Below, piece by piece: positions 1 to 9,040 of a stretch of 64,000 nt of DNA (position 1 is its first letter; every line of letters starts with the position of its first letter). A program made the position numbers and the translations under genes. Source of the DNA: Bowmanella denitrificans (GTDB lineage: Bacteria; Pseudomonadota; Gammaproteobacteria; Enterobacterales; Alteromonadaceae); the NCBI RefSeq assembly GCF_039522935.1, contig NZ_BAAAEI010000015.1, positions 1 through 64,000 of the forward strand. The letters are read 5' to 3'. Below the pieces are notes generated by a model. The model had not been told where the DNA came from and searched no databases. It worked only from the letters and a program-made list of their open reading frames with translations.

Positions 1-52
1 TGGTAAGGGAAACTGCGCGTATTTGATCAGACTTTAAGATGATTTACAAAGT

Positions 53-787
53 TTGATCCCGCCCTGGGCCATACCCACATTAAACCTCATCTACACCAGT
101 CTTTCTGCAAATGTTGGTTTAAGTGCATCCGAAGTTGATTGGGCCGAAGTCGCCTTTGTTGACGATGAAAGCTATATTCCCCCCAGGCAGAATGGGAAAA
201 CCAGGTGGGTAGTTGTTCACCCCAGTTCCAACAGCATATCCACAAGGGCTCTGAAAGATCTATACACCTTCATTGGGCATGAGCAAACGCATTCAATACA
301 AAATACTATTAGCTGTGATGTTCCCAGGTGGTTTAAAGAAGGCCAAGCCATGTGGAATGAACAAAAAACAACAAAAGCATGGGATGAAAGGGTGGCGCGG
401 GAGGAGCGTCAAAGATATCAGACTGCGTTTCAGAATCTGGTCGGTGAATTGAATCTGGATAATTGGGGAGCTATGCAGGTAAAACCTGATGCAATAGAGC
501 GACAACTGACGCCGGAACAGAAGAAGAAAAAACAGCAAGACCCAAGTTATTCTCCTCCTGGTCCCTTTTCTTTTGGACCGGATGACATAGTTAGCGATGA
601 ATCAAATACATCCGCTAGATATTTTGTTTCATTAACAATATTCGAATTTCTTGAAGAAAAGCTAGGATTAAAAAAACTTCAAGAGGCCTTCAATGATATT
701 AGGAAATCAGAAAGTTGCTCTTCAGCTGAACTCAAAAAACTTATCAGAGATAAGTATAATACTGATATTTCCAGTTTCTTTAAGTAA
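53..787 (+). CDS. gluzincin-like (peptidase MA-type) putative metallopeptidase
   Basis: A 244-residue frame contains HEQTH (HExxH zinc-binding motif) followed about 12 residues later by PRWFKEGQAMW. That pairing, a zinc helix and then a PRW-x-x-EG segment supplying the third ligand, is typical of peptidase-MA-like gluzincins. No signal peptide is visible. The frame opens after a TAA at 35-37 with only a TTG at 53 and no clear ribosome-binding site, so the true start is uncertain; it may be the 3' part of a frameshifted or longer gene. The C-terminal half is Lys/Glu-rich with no recognised domain. The gene looks more AT-rich than the housekeeping genes to its right, which suggests transfer. 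The peptidase fold is inferred from motifs; substrate unknown. Confidence 0.6.
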   Translation: MIPPWAIPTLNLIYTSLSANVGLSASEVDWAEVAFVDDESYIPPRQNGKTRWVVVHPSSNSISTRALKDLYTFIGHEQTHSIQNTISCDVPRWFKEGQAMWNEQKTTKAWDERVAREERQRYQTAFQNLVGELNLDNWGAMQVKPDAIERQLTPEQKKKKQQDPSYSPPGPFSFGPDDIVSDESNTSARYFVSLTIFEFLEEKLGLKKLQEAFNDIRKSESCSSAELKKLIRDKYNTDISSFFK

Positions 788-1181
788 GTTTCTGAATTTA
801 ACTGCATGTAAATTAAAAATAAGAAGGAACTAATTTTGTGCAAAGACCTTGTGATTATTCGCCCCCTCTTTAGTTAGCCTACATCTGTTCGACAACCAAC
901 AGATTTTTTTAGCCAGGAAGTCATTGAGTGTCGAACTTTGCGTACAAGGTGTTCACCAGAATCATAGGGCTTTCTATAGACTTCATCAGATATTCTTTGT
1001 AGATCCGGCTTCATTCCGCTCAGCTCATCTACACTATTGAGATGGTGCTAGCGGTATCAGACACCTTTTATCGGAATTACCGCTAAATTTTGACGGCCCC
1101 TGCCGATACAGAATTTGACTCAAAGCAAGTAGTTGCCGCGGCGAGAGCGAAATCCGGATGTCAATTAGGAGGTTTGTAGTC
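788..1181. other. gene-poor interval
   Basis: No convincing gene lies in this 394-base stretch. A short open frame on the minus strand (about 840-1040) has no proper start or ribosome-binding site and no recognisable product. The last 20 bases carry the ribosome-binding site of the next gene. I see no transposon ends or integrase. Confidence 0.5.
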
Positions 1182-1613
1182 ATGTCTTACAGAAGTATTG
1201 AATCGTTAATGATCAACGCATTGGACTGGGTTGATGAGTGGGACCCTATGAAGGGCAACCAGTTTCACCGGGTGTCAGCGGATGGCGGCAGCGTTAGAAT
1301 GGCAGTAGGCGATATAGACCACGGCGGCATGCGTTACCGCGCTCTGAAAATCTTCGATATTGTTATCCCCAGCGGGAAAAGAGAGCAGGGGCTCTATTCC
1401 TTCTTTGTCCATCGCCTGGAAGACACTGCTTATGGCTTCGGTGCCATCTGGCATGATCAGGTAGACAACCCCATTCTGCGCGCCCGACACCTGCGCTACA
1501 AATTACAGCGCCGGGGCTGGTCCTTCTACAAAATTACCGGTATGCCTCATCCCAGACATCTGGTGGCGGGGAACAGCTTCTTACACTCACTGGAAGCGGT
1601 TGGCTATCATTGA
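1182..1613 (+). CDS. hypothetical protein
   Basis: The protein has about 143 residues and I do not recognise it. I start it at the ATG at 1182 because a strong AGGAGG at 1167-1172 sits at correct spacing; the in-frame ATG at 1158 has no ribosome-binding site. It has no signal peptide or membrane segment, is rich in Tyr, Arg and His, and carries a basic stretch (RARHLRYKLQRRGW) near residue 100. It looks like a small soluble protein. It ends about 40 bases from the convergent end of the efflux pump gene. No function can be assigned. Confidence 0.6.
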   Translation: MSYRSIESLMINALDWVDEWDPMKGNQFHRVSADGGSVRMAVGDIDHGGMRYRALKIFDIVIPSGKREQGLYSFFVHRLEDTAYGFGAIWHDQVDNPILRARHLRYKLQRRGWSFYKITGMPHPRHLVAGNSFLHSLEAVGYH

Positions 1614-1655
1614 TAGCCAACCCAGATTGATTTCAACCCTGATCGGTAGGCGATG

Positions 1656-4600
1656 CTATTCCAACTCGCCTTTACGATAAGGGATTTGTTTATCCAGTTT
1701 CTCCAGCTCGTGTGTCTTTTGCAGCGGTGAGCCGGTGTGACGTGCCAGCCAATAATAGGCGGTGGGCACCACATACAAGGTCATAAAAGTGGCCATCATT
1801 ACCCCGGCAAAAATCACCATACCAATCACCATACGGCTCTCCGAGCCTGGACCACTGGCCAGTACCAAGGGCAAGGAACTGAAGACAGTGGTAAAACCTG
1901 TCATGACGATGGGGCGCAGACGCTGTTTGGCAGCGCGTTTTAAGGCCTGCTCGAACTCAATGCCCACATCCCTGAGCTGGTTGGCAAACTCCACAATCAG
2001 GATACCGTTCTTTGCTGCCAGGCCAATCAGCATCACCATTCCTATCTGGCTATAGATATTAATCGACATATCCGCCAGATACAGACCTATATAGGCACCA
2101 AGCAGTGCCAGGGGCACGGTCAGCATAATCACCAGAGGGTGTACCCAGCTTTCAAATTGCGCCGCCAGCACCAGATAGGTGACCGCCAGTGCCATGGCAA
2201 AAATAAACAGCACCGAATTGCCCGACTCGTGGAAAAGCTGCGACTCCCCACGATAGTCCACCGCAATGGTATCGGCGACCTCTTCGTCCACCACTTTGTT
2301 CAGGAACGTCAGGGCTTCGCCCAAGGTGTATCCCTCTGCCAGGTTGGCACTGATAGTAATAGCCCGCATGCGGTTGTAACGATGTAATGTGGAAGACGTT
2401 GCCCCTTCTTCGAAGGTCAGCAGGTTGTCCAGCGGGATCAATTTACCGCTTCGGTTGGAGCGCACGTAGAGGTTTTCAATACTTTGCGGGCTGCGGTAAT
2501 CCTCCTTGTTTCCTTCCATAATCACATAGTACTCCTGGCCACGGTCTAGGTAAGTGGAAACCCTGCGCTGCCCCAGCATGGTTTCCAGGGTGCGGCCAAT
2601 ATCACCAATGGAGACGCCGAGATCGGCGGCCCTGTCCCGGTTAATTTTCACCAACAGTTGTGGCCAGGTTTCCTTATAATCACTGTCAATCCGCACTAGT
2701 CCCGGATTTTCAGCGGCTCTGGCCATTACAATATCACGGGCCCGCACCAGGTCCTCGTAGGTATCGCCTTTAAGCACAAACTGCACCGGACGACCCAGGC
2801 CCCTGCCGCCAATACTGCTGCGCATAATGGCAAACGCACGTACATCAGGGATCTCTGAAATCTTAGCACTGACCTCGTCCATTATATCGAAGGTAGAACG
2901 TTGCCTGAGCTCCCAATCCACCGCACCAACTATGGCAATACCTGCTGTTCCTCCCCAGCCAGGGGTGCGCACCAATACCCGGTTCACCTCCCCGGCATCC
3001 AGATAAGGCAGTAAGATGCTCTCTATCTTGGCGATATTGCGACTATTGCTTTCAAAGCTGGCTCCCTCGGCGGCCTGCATCATAATAAAGAAGTTACCCC
3101 GATCTTCTTTGGGCACAAACTCACTGGGTACCTTGGCCGTCAGACCATACAGGGCAACCAGACTGACCAGCACCATCAACAAGCTCACCAAAGGCTGGTG
3201 CAGGCTCTTACCTAATGCTGTAAAGTAGCTGTTTTCCAGGCGCAGAAAACCTTTGTCCACCAAACGCCCAAACCAACTGCCTCTTTCTCTTTTTTCCAGG
3301 ATCCGGGAACAAAGCATGGGTGACAGGGTCAGGGCCGTAAAACTTGAAAACGCCACGGCCGCCGCAATGGCCACGGCAAACTCGGTAAACAGGCGACCGA
3401 TATTGCCCTGCAAAAACACCAGGGGCAAAAACACCGCAATCAAGACCAAGGTGGTGGCGATCACGGCAAACCCCACCTCCCTGGCGCCACGGTAAGCGGC
3501 CAGTAGCGGTGGCTCGCCCATTTCGACCCGACGATAGATATTTTCCAGTACCACGATGGCGTCATCCACCACCAAGCCGATGGCCAGTACCAACGCCAGT
3601 AATGTCAGCAGGTTAATGGAATACCCCAGCATATACAGCACCATAAAGGCCGCCACCAGGGACACAGGCACTGTCACGGCTGGAATTAGTGTGGCGCGTA
3701 CATTGCCTAAAAACAGGTAGATCACTATCACGACCATTGCCATCGCAATAGCCAGGGTTTCGTAAACTTCATCGATAGAGTCTTCAATAAATACCGACGA
3801 GTCATAGCTGGGCACAATAAAGATACTGGCGGGCAGGTTAGCTTCGATTTCGACAATGGCTTTTCTGGCCGCAATAGCCACATCCAGGGTATTGGCCTTG
3901 GATTGTTTGACAATGCCCAGGCCAATCATATTCACGCCATTCCCACGGAATTCGGTTTCATCGTCTTCGGCCGCCAGTTCCACCCGCGCGACTTCCCCCA
4001 GTCGCACCAGATAGCCGTCTTCACCCGCCTTGATGGTTAACTTGGAAAAATCGTCCGGGGTCAGAAAGGTACGCGCCACCCTGACCTCAAAGTCCCGGTC
4101 ATCTGATTCAATCACCCCGGCTGGTAGCTCTACGTTCTCGGCACGAATGATCTGCTCAATATCGCTGACTGTGATATTGCGGGCTGCCATGGCATTGCGA
4201 TCCAACCACACCTTCATGGCGTAGGTGCGTCCTCCACCAATCTGCACCCTGGCCACCCCATCAACTATGGCCAGACGGTCAACAATATAGCGATCGGCAT
4301 AATCGGTCAGTTCCATCACCGACATGGTATCGCTGCGCAGGTTGTACCAGACCACCACATCTTCGTCTGAATCTGACTTAAACACTTCCGGCGGATCGGC
4401 CTGTTCCGGTAAGTTATTTAAGGCCCGGCTAACCCTTTCCCGCACATCGTTGGCGGCCGCATCAATATCCCGATACAGTTCGAATTCAATGCTGATGGAT
4501 GAGCGGCCATTACGACTGCTGGAGGTAATATTTTTGATACCTTCGATACCGCTGATTCTGTCTTCCAGTAACTGCGTAATGCGGCTTTCGACAATATTGG

Positions 4601-4766
4601 CTGACGCGCCGGGATAGTTAGTGTTAATTGAAACAATGGGCGGATCCACATCCGGATATTCCCGCAGCGACAACATACTGACCGCCACAATACCGAACAC
4701 AATCAACAGCAGGTTAACAACAGAGGCGAAAACCGGGCGTTTTACCGACAGATCTGACAGCAGCAT
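1656..4766 (-). CDS. RND-family multidrug efflux permease (AcrB/MexB-like)
   Basis: At 1036 residues this has the standard length of an HAE1-type inner-membrane proton/drug antiporter. The N-terminus (LSDLSVKRPVFASVVNLLL) is the first transmembrane helix in the RND pattern. Two large periplasmic loops and about twelve helices follow. The paired acidic residues of helix 4 needed for proton relay are present (GLVVDDAIVVLENIYRR), as is the second-half motif GLAAKNGILIVEFANQLRD. It lies directly downstream of its membrane-fusion partner, separated by 4 bases, with its ribosome-binding site CAGGAG at the end of the adaptor gene, so they are one operon. No outer-membrane channel gene is adjacent; tolC at 13.7 kb is the obvious candidate partner. 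Substrates cannot be read from sequence. Confidence 0.95.
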   Translation of the reverse strand: MLLSDLSVKRPVFASVVNLLLIVFGIVAVSMLSLREYPDVDPPIVSINTNYPGASANIVESRITQLLEDRISGIEGIKNITSSSRNGRSSISIEFELYRDIDAAANDVRERVSRALNNLPEQADPPEVFKSDSDEDVVVWYNLRSDTMSVMELTDYADRYIVDRLAIVDGVARVQIGGGRTYAMKVWLDRNAMAARNITVSDIEQIIRAENVELPAGVIESDDRDFEVRVARTFLTPDDFSKLTIKAGEDGYLVRLGEVARVELAAEDDETEFRGNGVNMIGLGIVKQSKANTLDVAIAARKAIVEIEANLPASIFIVPSYDSSVFIEDSIDEVYETLAIAMAMVVIVIYLFLGNVRATLIPAVTVPVSLVAAFMVLYMLGYSINLLTLLALVLAIGLVVDDAIVVLENIYRRVEMGEPPLLAAYRGAREVGFAVIATTLVLIAVFLPLVFLQGNIGRLFTEFAVAIAAAVAFSSFTALTLSPMLCSRILEKRERGSWFGRLVDKGFLRLENSYFTALGKSLHQPLVSLLMVLVSLVALYGLTAKVPSEFVPKEDRGNFFIMMQAAEGASFESNSRNIAKIESILLPYLDAGEVNRVLVRTPGWGGTAGIAIVGAVDWELRQRSTFDIMDEVSAKISEIPDVRAFAIMRSSIGGRGLGRPVQFVLKGDTYEDLVRARDIVMARAAENPGLVRIDSDYKETWPQLLVKINRDRAADLGVSIGDIGRTLETMLGQRRVSTYLDRGQEYYVIMEGNKEDYRSPQSIENLYVRSNRSGKLIPLDNLLTFEEGATSSTLHRYNRMRAITISANLAEGYTLGEALTFLNKVVDEEVADTIAVDYRGESQLFHESGNSVLFIFAMALAVTYLVLAAQFESWVHPLVIMLTVPLALLGAYIGLYLADMSINIYSQIGMVMLIGLAAKNGILIVEFANQLRDVGIEFEQALKRAAKQRLRPIVMTGFTTVFSSLPLVLASGPGSESRMVIGMVIFAGVMMATFMTLYVVPTAYYWLARHTGSPLQKTHELEKLDKQIPYRKGELE

Positions 4767-4770
4767 GACT

Positions 4771-5820
4771 TTACTCCTGAATCCTGACCTGTGACCCTTC
4801 GCTTAAACGCAGGGTCCCTTCAATCACCACCTTGTCACCGGCCTGGATACCGGACAGGATTTGCGCCAGACCGGGTTTTCGCCGTCCAACCTCAACTTCC
4901 TGTTGGTGGGCTTTACTATTGCTGTCCACCACATACACATATTGCTTATCCTGAATGGGTAATAGCGCCCCTTCCGGTAACACCAGCGTGTTTAGTACTT
5001 GTTTTTGCAAATTAATTTGCAAAAGCATACCTGGGCGAAGTTTCAGCTCCGGGTTACTAATCATGGCGCGCACCTGCACTGAGCGAGTCACAGGGTCGAT
5101 ACGCGAATCCAGACTGGATATCTCTCCCCTGAATTGTTGCCCTGGATAGGCCACGGTGCTGGCCAGCACCAGTTGCCCTTTTTCCACATCAGGCAGGTGG
5201 GCTTCGGAGATACTAAAGTCCACTTTAATCTGCTGAAGATCATCCAAAGTAGTAATCACATCGCCGGGTTTTACCAAAGCCCCTTTACTGAACCGGCGAA
5301 TACCCAGCTTACCGGCAAAGGGGGCACGTATTTCCAGCTCTGCTAATTGCGCATTCGCCACTTCCAGTTGAGCAGCCAAAGCATTGACTCGGGCTTCCTG
5401 TGCATCCAGTAGTTGCGCCGATGTGGCATTCTCTTTGGCCAAGTCACGAATTCGCATCAACTGGCGCTTGGCTTCCTGCAGGTTGACTTCCAGTTCATTC
5501 ACTCTGGCCCGCTCTTCGCGGTTATTTAAGGTCAGCAACAACTGACCTTTCTTGACCAAATCACCGTCATCAAAAGCAATACTGTCAACAATCTCACTTT
5601 CCAATGCGGTAATGGCCACGGCTTCGTTGGCTCTGGCGGTTCCCAGTGCTTCAATCAGCACGGCAAATTCCTGCTGCTGCGCCTGTTGCACTTTGACCGG
5701 CACAATCTGCACCATACGCTGATTCTGCGTCTGGTCTTCCTGTAAAAATAAATAAAGGGTTAATGCCGCCACCAGCAGCAGTATGATTAGTACGGGTGAA
5801 ATATGGCGTTTGTTGCTCAT
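4771..5820 (-). CDS. RND efflux periplasmic adaptor (membrane-fusion protein)
   Basis: The 349-residue protein has an N-terminal membrane anchor (about residues 9-26). It continues with the adaptor architecture: a split biotinyl/lipoyl-like domain (VKKGQLLLTLNNREE and IRAPFAGKLGIRRFSKG), an alpha-helical hairpin between them (about residues 105-165, Glu/Ala/Gln-rich), a beta-barrel domain, and a C-terminal membrane-proximal domain ending in GDKVVIEGTLRLSEG. It links the downstream RND pump to an outer-membrane channel. It is first in a two-gene operon. No regulator lies next to it. The family is certain; the drug specificity is unknown. Confidence 0.93.
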   Translation of the reverse strand: MSNKRHISPVLIILLLVAALTLYLFLQEDQTQNQRMVQIVPVKVQQAQQQEFAVLIEALGTARANEAVAITALESEIVDSIAFDDGDLVKKGQLLLTLNNREERARVNELEVNLQEAKRQLMRIRDLAKENATSAQLLDAQEARVNALAAQLEVANAQLAELEIRAPFAGKLGIRRFSKGALVKPGDVITTLDDLQQIKVDFSISEAHLPDVEKGQLVLASTVAYPGQQFRGEISSLDSRIDPVTRSVQVRAMISNPELKLRPGMLLQINLQKQVLNTLVLPEGALLPIQDKQYVYVVDSNSKAHQQEVEVGRRKPGLAQILSGIQAGDKVVIEGTLRLSEGSQVRIQE

Positions 5821-5985
5821 CTGGCCTGTTGCCCCAAAGGTAATTCATTATTTTACGGGGTCGTGGACACGCCCACCCCTGTTATTGTTAACTTATGCAG
5901 TATGGCAGAGTTATGCGGGAAGTATTGATTGCCAAGTACCATCCGCCTAATATGGGCGCCTGCCCGACTCAATACCAATGCTGCC

Positions 5986-6480
5986 TTGCGAATCAAATTA
6001 CTTGTTGCCTGTACTTTATCCCTGATGGCCTGTACCCCAGAGCGGCCAGCCGATCCTATGTGCAGGGTAAAAGAACAGACCAAGGAGGCTACCCCCGGCA
6101 ACGCAGCCTGCCTAATTAAAATCGACAAATGGCTGGTAACTATAGGTCACCGACATTCCGGAAAACTGGACTTACCCGGCGGTTTACGCAGCGGGCAGGA
6201 AAGTGCCCAGTGCACTGCACACCGGGAAACCTGGGAAGAAACCGGCTTTAACGTGGAAGTGGGACGTTTTCTGGGCGCCAATGAAAACGGCTTTCGTATT
6301 TACGCCTGCCAGTTGCAGGGTAATTTCGGCCATGATTTTAAGACCTTCCCGGTCCCGGAATGGGCCACAACAGAGGTCAGCAGCATCCAACTGACCGACC
6401 CATTTGAGATACAGATTCAACAATGGCGTTTTGAAGAAGAGCTACTTCTGATCAGAAGGCTATTTAATCAGGCTGATTAG
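5986..6480 (+). CDS. exported Nudix hydrolase lipoprotein
   Basis: A complete Nudix box, G-x5-E-x7-REWEETGF type, runs from GGLRSGQE to HRETWEETGF, preceded by SGKLDLPGG. Nudix enzymes cleave nucleoside diphosphates linked to another moiety and are normally cytoplasmic. Here the box is preceded by a lipoprotein signal peptide (RIKLLVACTLSLMAC) with an LMAC lipobox, so the enzyme is predicted to be membrane-anchored and exported. I chose the TTG at 5986 because it puts the basic and hydrophobic signal right at the N-terminus; a longer TTG start at 5929 is open. No ATG start or strong ribosome-binding site is visible. It is divergent from the RND operon. Substrate unknown. Confidence 0.75.
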   Translation: MRIKLLVACTLSLMACTPERPADPMCRVKEQTKEATPGNAACLIKIDKWLVTIGHRHSGKLDLPGGLRSGQESAQCTAHRETWEETGFNVEVGRFLGANENGFRIYACQLQGNFGHDFKTFPVPEWATTEVSSIQLTDPFEIQIQQWRFEEELLLIRRLFNQAD

Positions 6481-6793
6481 TCACTTAAATCCCGACATTC
6501 ACTATAAAACTGCCGCAAACCCACAAAATCATTTAATGAACTTATCTATTTTGCCGTTGAACAAGGTTAAAGATGACAAGGCCAGCGCAGAAAGTAGAGC
6601 TAATACTTTGAATAATACACATAAAATCGACTTAACATGGTTAATTCAAACCTGCATAGTTAAATGCAAAAGTGGTTAAAAAGCACACTATTTTTAAATC
6701 TTATCGTTCCTAATCAACGGTAATTAGGAATTGTTGCGCCACTTTTATCGTCTTTACACATAATTTGTAACAAAGCTGCTATTAGTCGCACTT
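6481..6793. other. AT-rich intergenic region
   Basis: No gene is visible between the convergent ends of the Nudix and MscS genes. It contains a perfect inverted repeat, TTCCTAAT and ATTAGGAA, at 6707-6714 and 6723-6730 with an 8-base spacer. No T-run follows, so a standard terminator is not clear. Confidence 0.4.
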
Positions 6794-7672
6794 TTATTCT
6801 TGGAGCTGGCTTTCAGGCAAAGATGGCAGCGACGAAGCCGATGGGTTTTGGTGGTAAAACCACAAGCGCATAAAGTCCTCTGCAATCTTTTGTTCAATTT
6901 CAATGGCTTGCTCAGTCGGGCAGAAAATCTTAATCCGGACTTCAGTATCGCCAAGATGATTGGTGGTCACGCGGATATCTGGGTCTGGCCCGGGGATACT
7001 GACATCCAATCGTTTCTGAATCAGGTTGTTGTAACGCATGGCCACATCGCGAAAGTGTTCACAATGAACTTTTGCCAGGTCGAGTAATTCCCGTTTGAAG
7101 GCAAACACATTCACCGACTGATCCCTGACCAAAGTGAAAGTATGGCTGGCATAACGTTTCAGATAATTGAGGTTTTTAACCGTGCTGGTGACTAACAGAT
7201 TGTTAGGTATGTTTAAGGTTTTACCTGAATACTCATAGGTCTCGATATCGACTTCGAGCAGGGTCAGGGTAAACCAGTGGGACTCTATAACCTCCCCCTG
7301 ATAATTGCCCACCTGGATCCAATCACCAACCCTGAACATACGGGTACTGGTGGCATATACAAAACCCATGATGCACTGAATAAATTCACGGGTAGCCAAT
7401 ACAATGGCCACCATAAAAGCGGCGATGGACAGGGCCAGATTCTGCAATTCGGTGGACCAGACCGCCAGCAAAAACAACACTAACAACAGGTTAGTAATGT
7501 TTTTAATAGCATTGACCACATGGCGTTTATCTTCTGACTTACGCTTGGCACGTTTACGGATCAGCCTTAGCAGCCACTGCCGCAGCACCAGAAACAGCGC
7601 GCCAAACAGCACAGACAACACCAGCTTATGTCCGACCACAAACTCCAGGATCTTCTCAAGCCACAATTCCAA
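6794..7672 (-). CDS. small-conductance mechanosensitive channel (MscS family)
   Basis: The 292-residue protein has three predicted transmembrane segments (about residues 13-31, 55-74 and 78-105). It then has an MscS beta domain (VGDWIQVGNYQGEVIESHWFTL) with the usual segment on nearby functional parameters (NIPNNLLVTSTVKN). The C-terminal domain includes HLGDTEVRIKIFCPTEQA. MscS proteins open under membrane tension and release solutes during hypo-osmotic shock. The length is close to that of E. coli MscS (286). The gene stands alone, downstream of the conserved unknown gene. Family assignment is sound, though exact gating properties are not inferable. Confidence 0.88.
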   Translation of the reverse strand: MELWLEKILEFVVGHKLVLSVLFGALFLVLRQWLLRLIRKRAKRKSEDKRHVVNAIKNITNLLLVLFLLAVWSTELQNLALSIAAFMVAIVLATREFIQCIMGFVYATSTRMFRVGDWIQVGNYQGEVIESHWFTLTLLEVDIETYEYSGKTLNIPNNLLVTSTVKNLNYLKRYASHTFTLVRDQSVNVFAFKRELLDLAKVHCEHFRDVAMRYNNLIQKRLDVSIPGPDPDIRVTTNHLGDTEVRIKIFCPTEQAIEIEQKIAEDFMRLWFYHQNPSASSLPSLPESQLQE

Positions 7673-7747
7673 GCCTTATGCTCCTCGCTTCGCAAAAAGG
7701 GCAATAATCCGGTCTGATAAGGCAGATTGCAAGGGGTGCCCGGTCAA

Positions 7748-9040
7748 TCAGGGCTGGTAAAGCGCCAGACTGCCTATGCGACGATGTATTTCTTGAATTT
7801 CAGCCTTATAGGCTTGGCTATCTACCTGCTGATATCGTTCGGTGAATGCCTGTTTATCTAAGCCTTCCGGCAATCCACTAACATCGGGGAAAAACAATGC
7901 TTCATTACCCAGGCCGGCAACCGCTTCCTGCAGCCTGACAGCCGTATAAGGGTGCGTGGCCAACTCAGCAAAGCGTATCCCTGTCATATCTGCCGTCAGG
8001 TCTACAAAACTGAAACCACTGTCTTTCTTACTTCTGTCCATCAATTCCTTAAACTCCCCGATAGCCATACTGACGCCTTGTTCCGATAACAGCTTGATGG
8101 CCGCAGAGTAAAGAAAGTGCAGGCTAAGGTCACGACGACCCGCCAGGGTTGTGTGGGTTCTCGCTACCGGTATCTTGCCCTGCGCATTGTTAAGGTCGCC
8201 AACAAAATGGGCGAAACGGTATGTTCCGGCAAAGATAGCCAGCGCCATCAAAGCGGCTTCATTTTCTTCATATGCATTGGCACCAGCCTGGGCACGCTGT
8301 TTGGCATGTTCAAAAACATGTCCAATCAATGGGCCAAGAGAAATGTCTGCCGGTGGCAGCGCCATGCTGTCTAACTGACTCAGGTAAAACTGTACTCGCT
8401 GTCGCTTTAACTCATCCTGTGCCGATAGGGCAGATTTGGGTAAGGCTTTGAGCTTGGCATATAAATCATTAAATGCCGCGATGCGCACTAGGACCTGTTG
8501 TTCACTCAATTGCACTTGCTCTATGCGCTGCAAAAAATCACTGGCCAGTTCATCGCCCAGTTTCCAGTCCAGCAGCCAAAGTGCCAGACACTTGACTGTG
8601 TCACCTGAGAAACTTAAGCCACCAACCCGGATATCGCCAAGCTGAATACCATTAGCCGGCAACAACTCTACACTCAGATTAATATACCGGCCAAAAGGGT
8701 TGTCTGGCAGACGATAGCTCCAGACCGTCCAGCCCAATTGCTCACTCAGTCCGACCTGACCCTGCAAACCTGGCAACGCACGCTGGGCCAATCCGGCTAA
8801 ACTTTGCAACTGAGGTTTGCTGACCCTGAGCGTTTGCGGATACTGATTGTAGCGCAGCAAGCCGCGTGCTTGCTTCAGCAAGGGGTTAACGGAATCGGCC
8901 TGATCGAGCTGGCTGACAACATCCTCTTCAACCCAAGGTTTGTCTTCGAGCAGCCACCACGCCGTGCCAGCAGTAAGCAGAGCCAGCAGTAAAAATAGGC
9001 ATACCAACCCGTATGCCAGGCGCGCGACCGCTTTTGTCAT
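7748..9040 (-). CDS. conserved hypothetical membrane-anchored protein
   Basis: The protein has 430 residues. A single N-terminal membrane segment (about residues 7-30, LVCLFLLLALLTAGTAWWLL) is followed by a large, presumably periplasmic, soluble domain without motifs that I know. The C-terminal part (SFVDLTADMTGIRFAELA) carries an acidic, conserved-looking stretch. The start overlaps the end of parE by four bases (ATGA), so the two are translationally coupled and co-transcribed. Its function is unknown; the physical link to parE may be only transcriptional. Alternative starts are unlikely given the coupling. Confidence 0.75.
   Translation of the reverse strand: MTKAVARLAYGLVCLFLLLALLTAGTAWWLLEDKPWVEEDVVSQLDQADSVNPLLKQARGLLRYNQYPQTLRVSKPQLQSLAGLAQRALPGLQGQVGLSEQLGWTVWSYRLPDNPFGRYINLSVELLPANGIQLGDIRVGGLSFSGDTVKCLALWLLDWKLGDELASDFLQRIEQVQLSEQQVLVRIAAFNDLYAKLKALPKSALSAQDELKRQRVQFYLSQLDSMALPPADISLGPLIGHVFEHAKQRAQAGANAYEENEAALMALAIFAGTYRFAHFVGDLNNAQGKIPVARTHTTLAGRRDLSLHFLYSAAIKLLSEQGVSMAIGEFKELMDRSKKDSGFSFVDLTADMTGIRFAELATHPYTAVRLQEAVAGLGNEALFFPDVSGLPEGLDKQAFTERYQQVDSQAYKAEIQEIHRRIGSLALYQP

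Noticed and set aside
840..1040. Short minus-strand frame of about 68 codons
   Set aside because: No good start or ribosome-binding site and no familiar sequence; may be chance in non-coding DNA.
5853..6128. Minus-strand frame of 91 codons upstream of the RND operon
   Set aside because: Antisense to the Nudix gene and its leader, with no ribosome-binding site; shadow frame.
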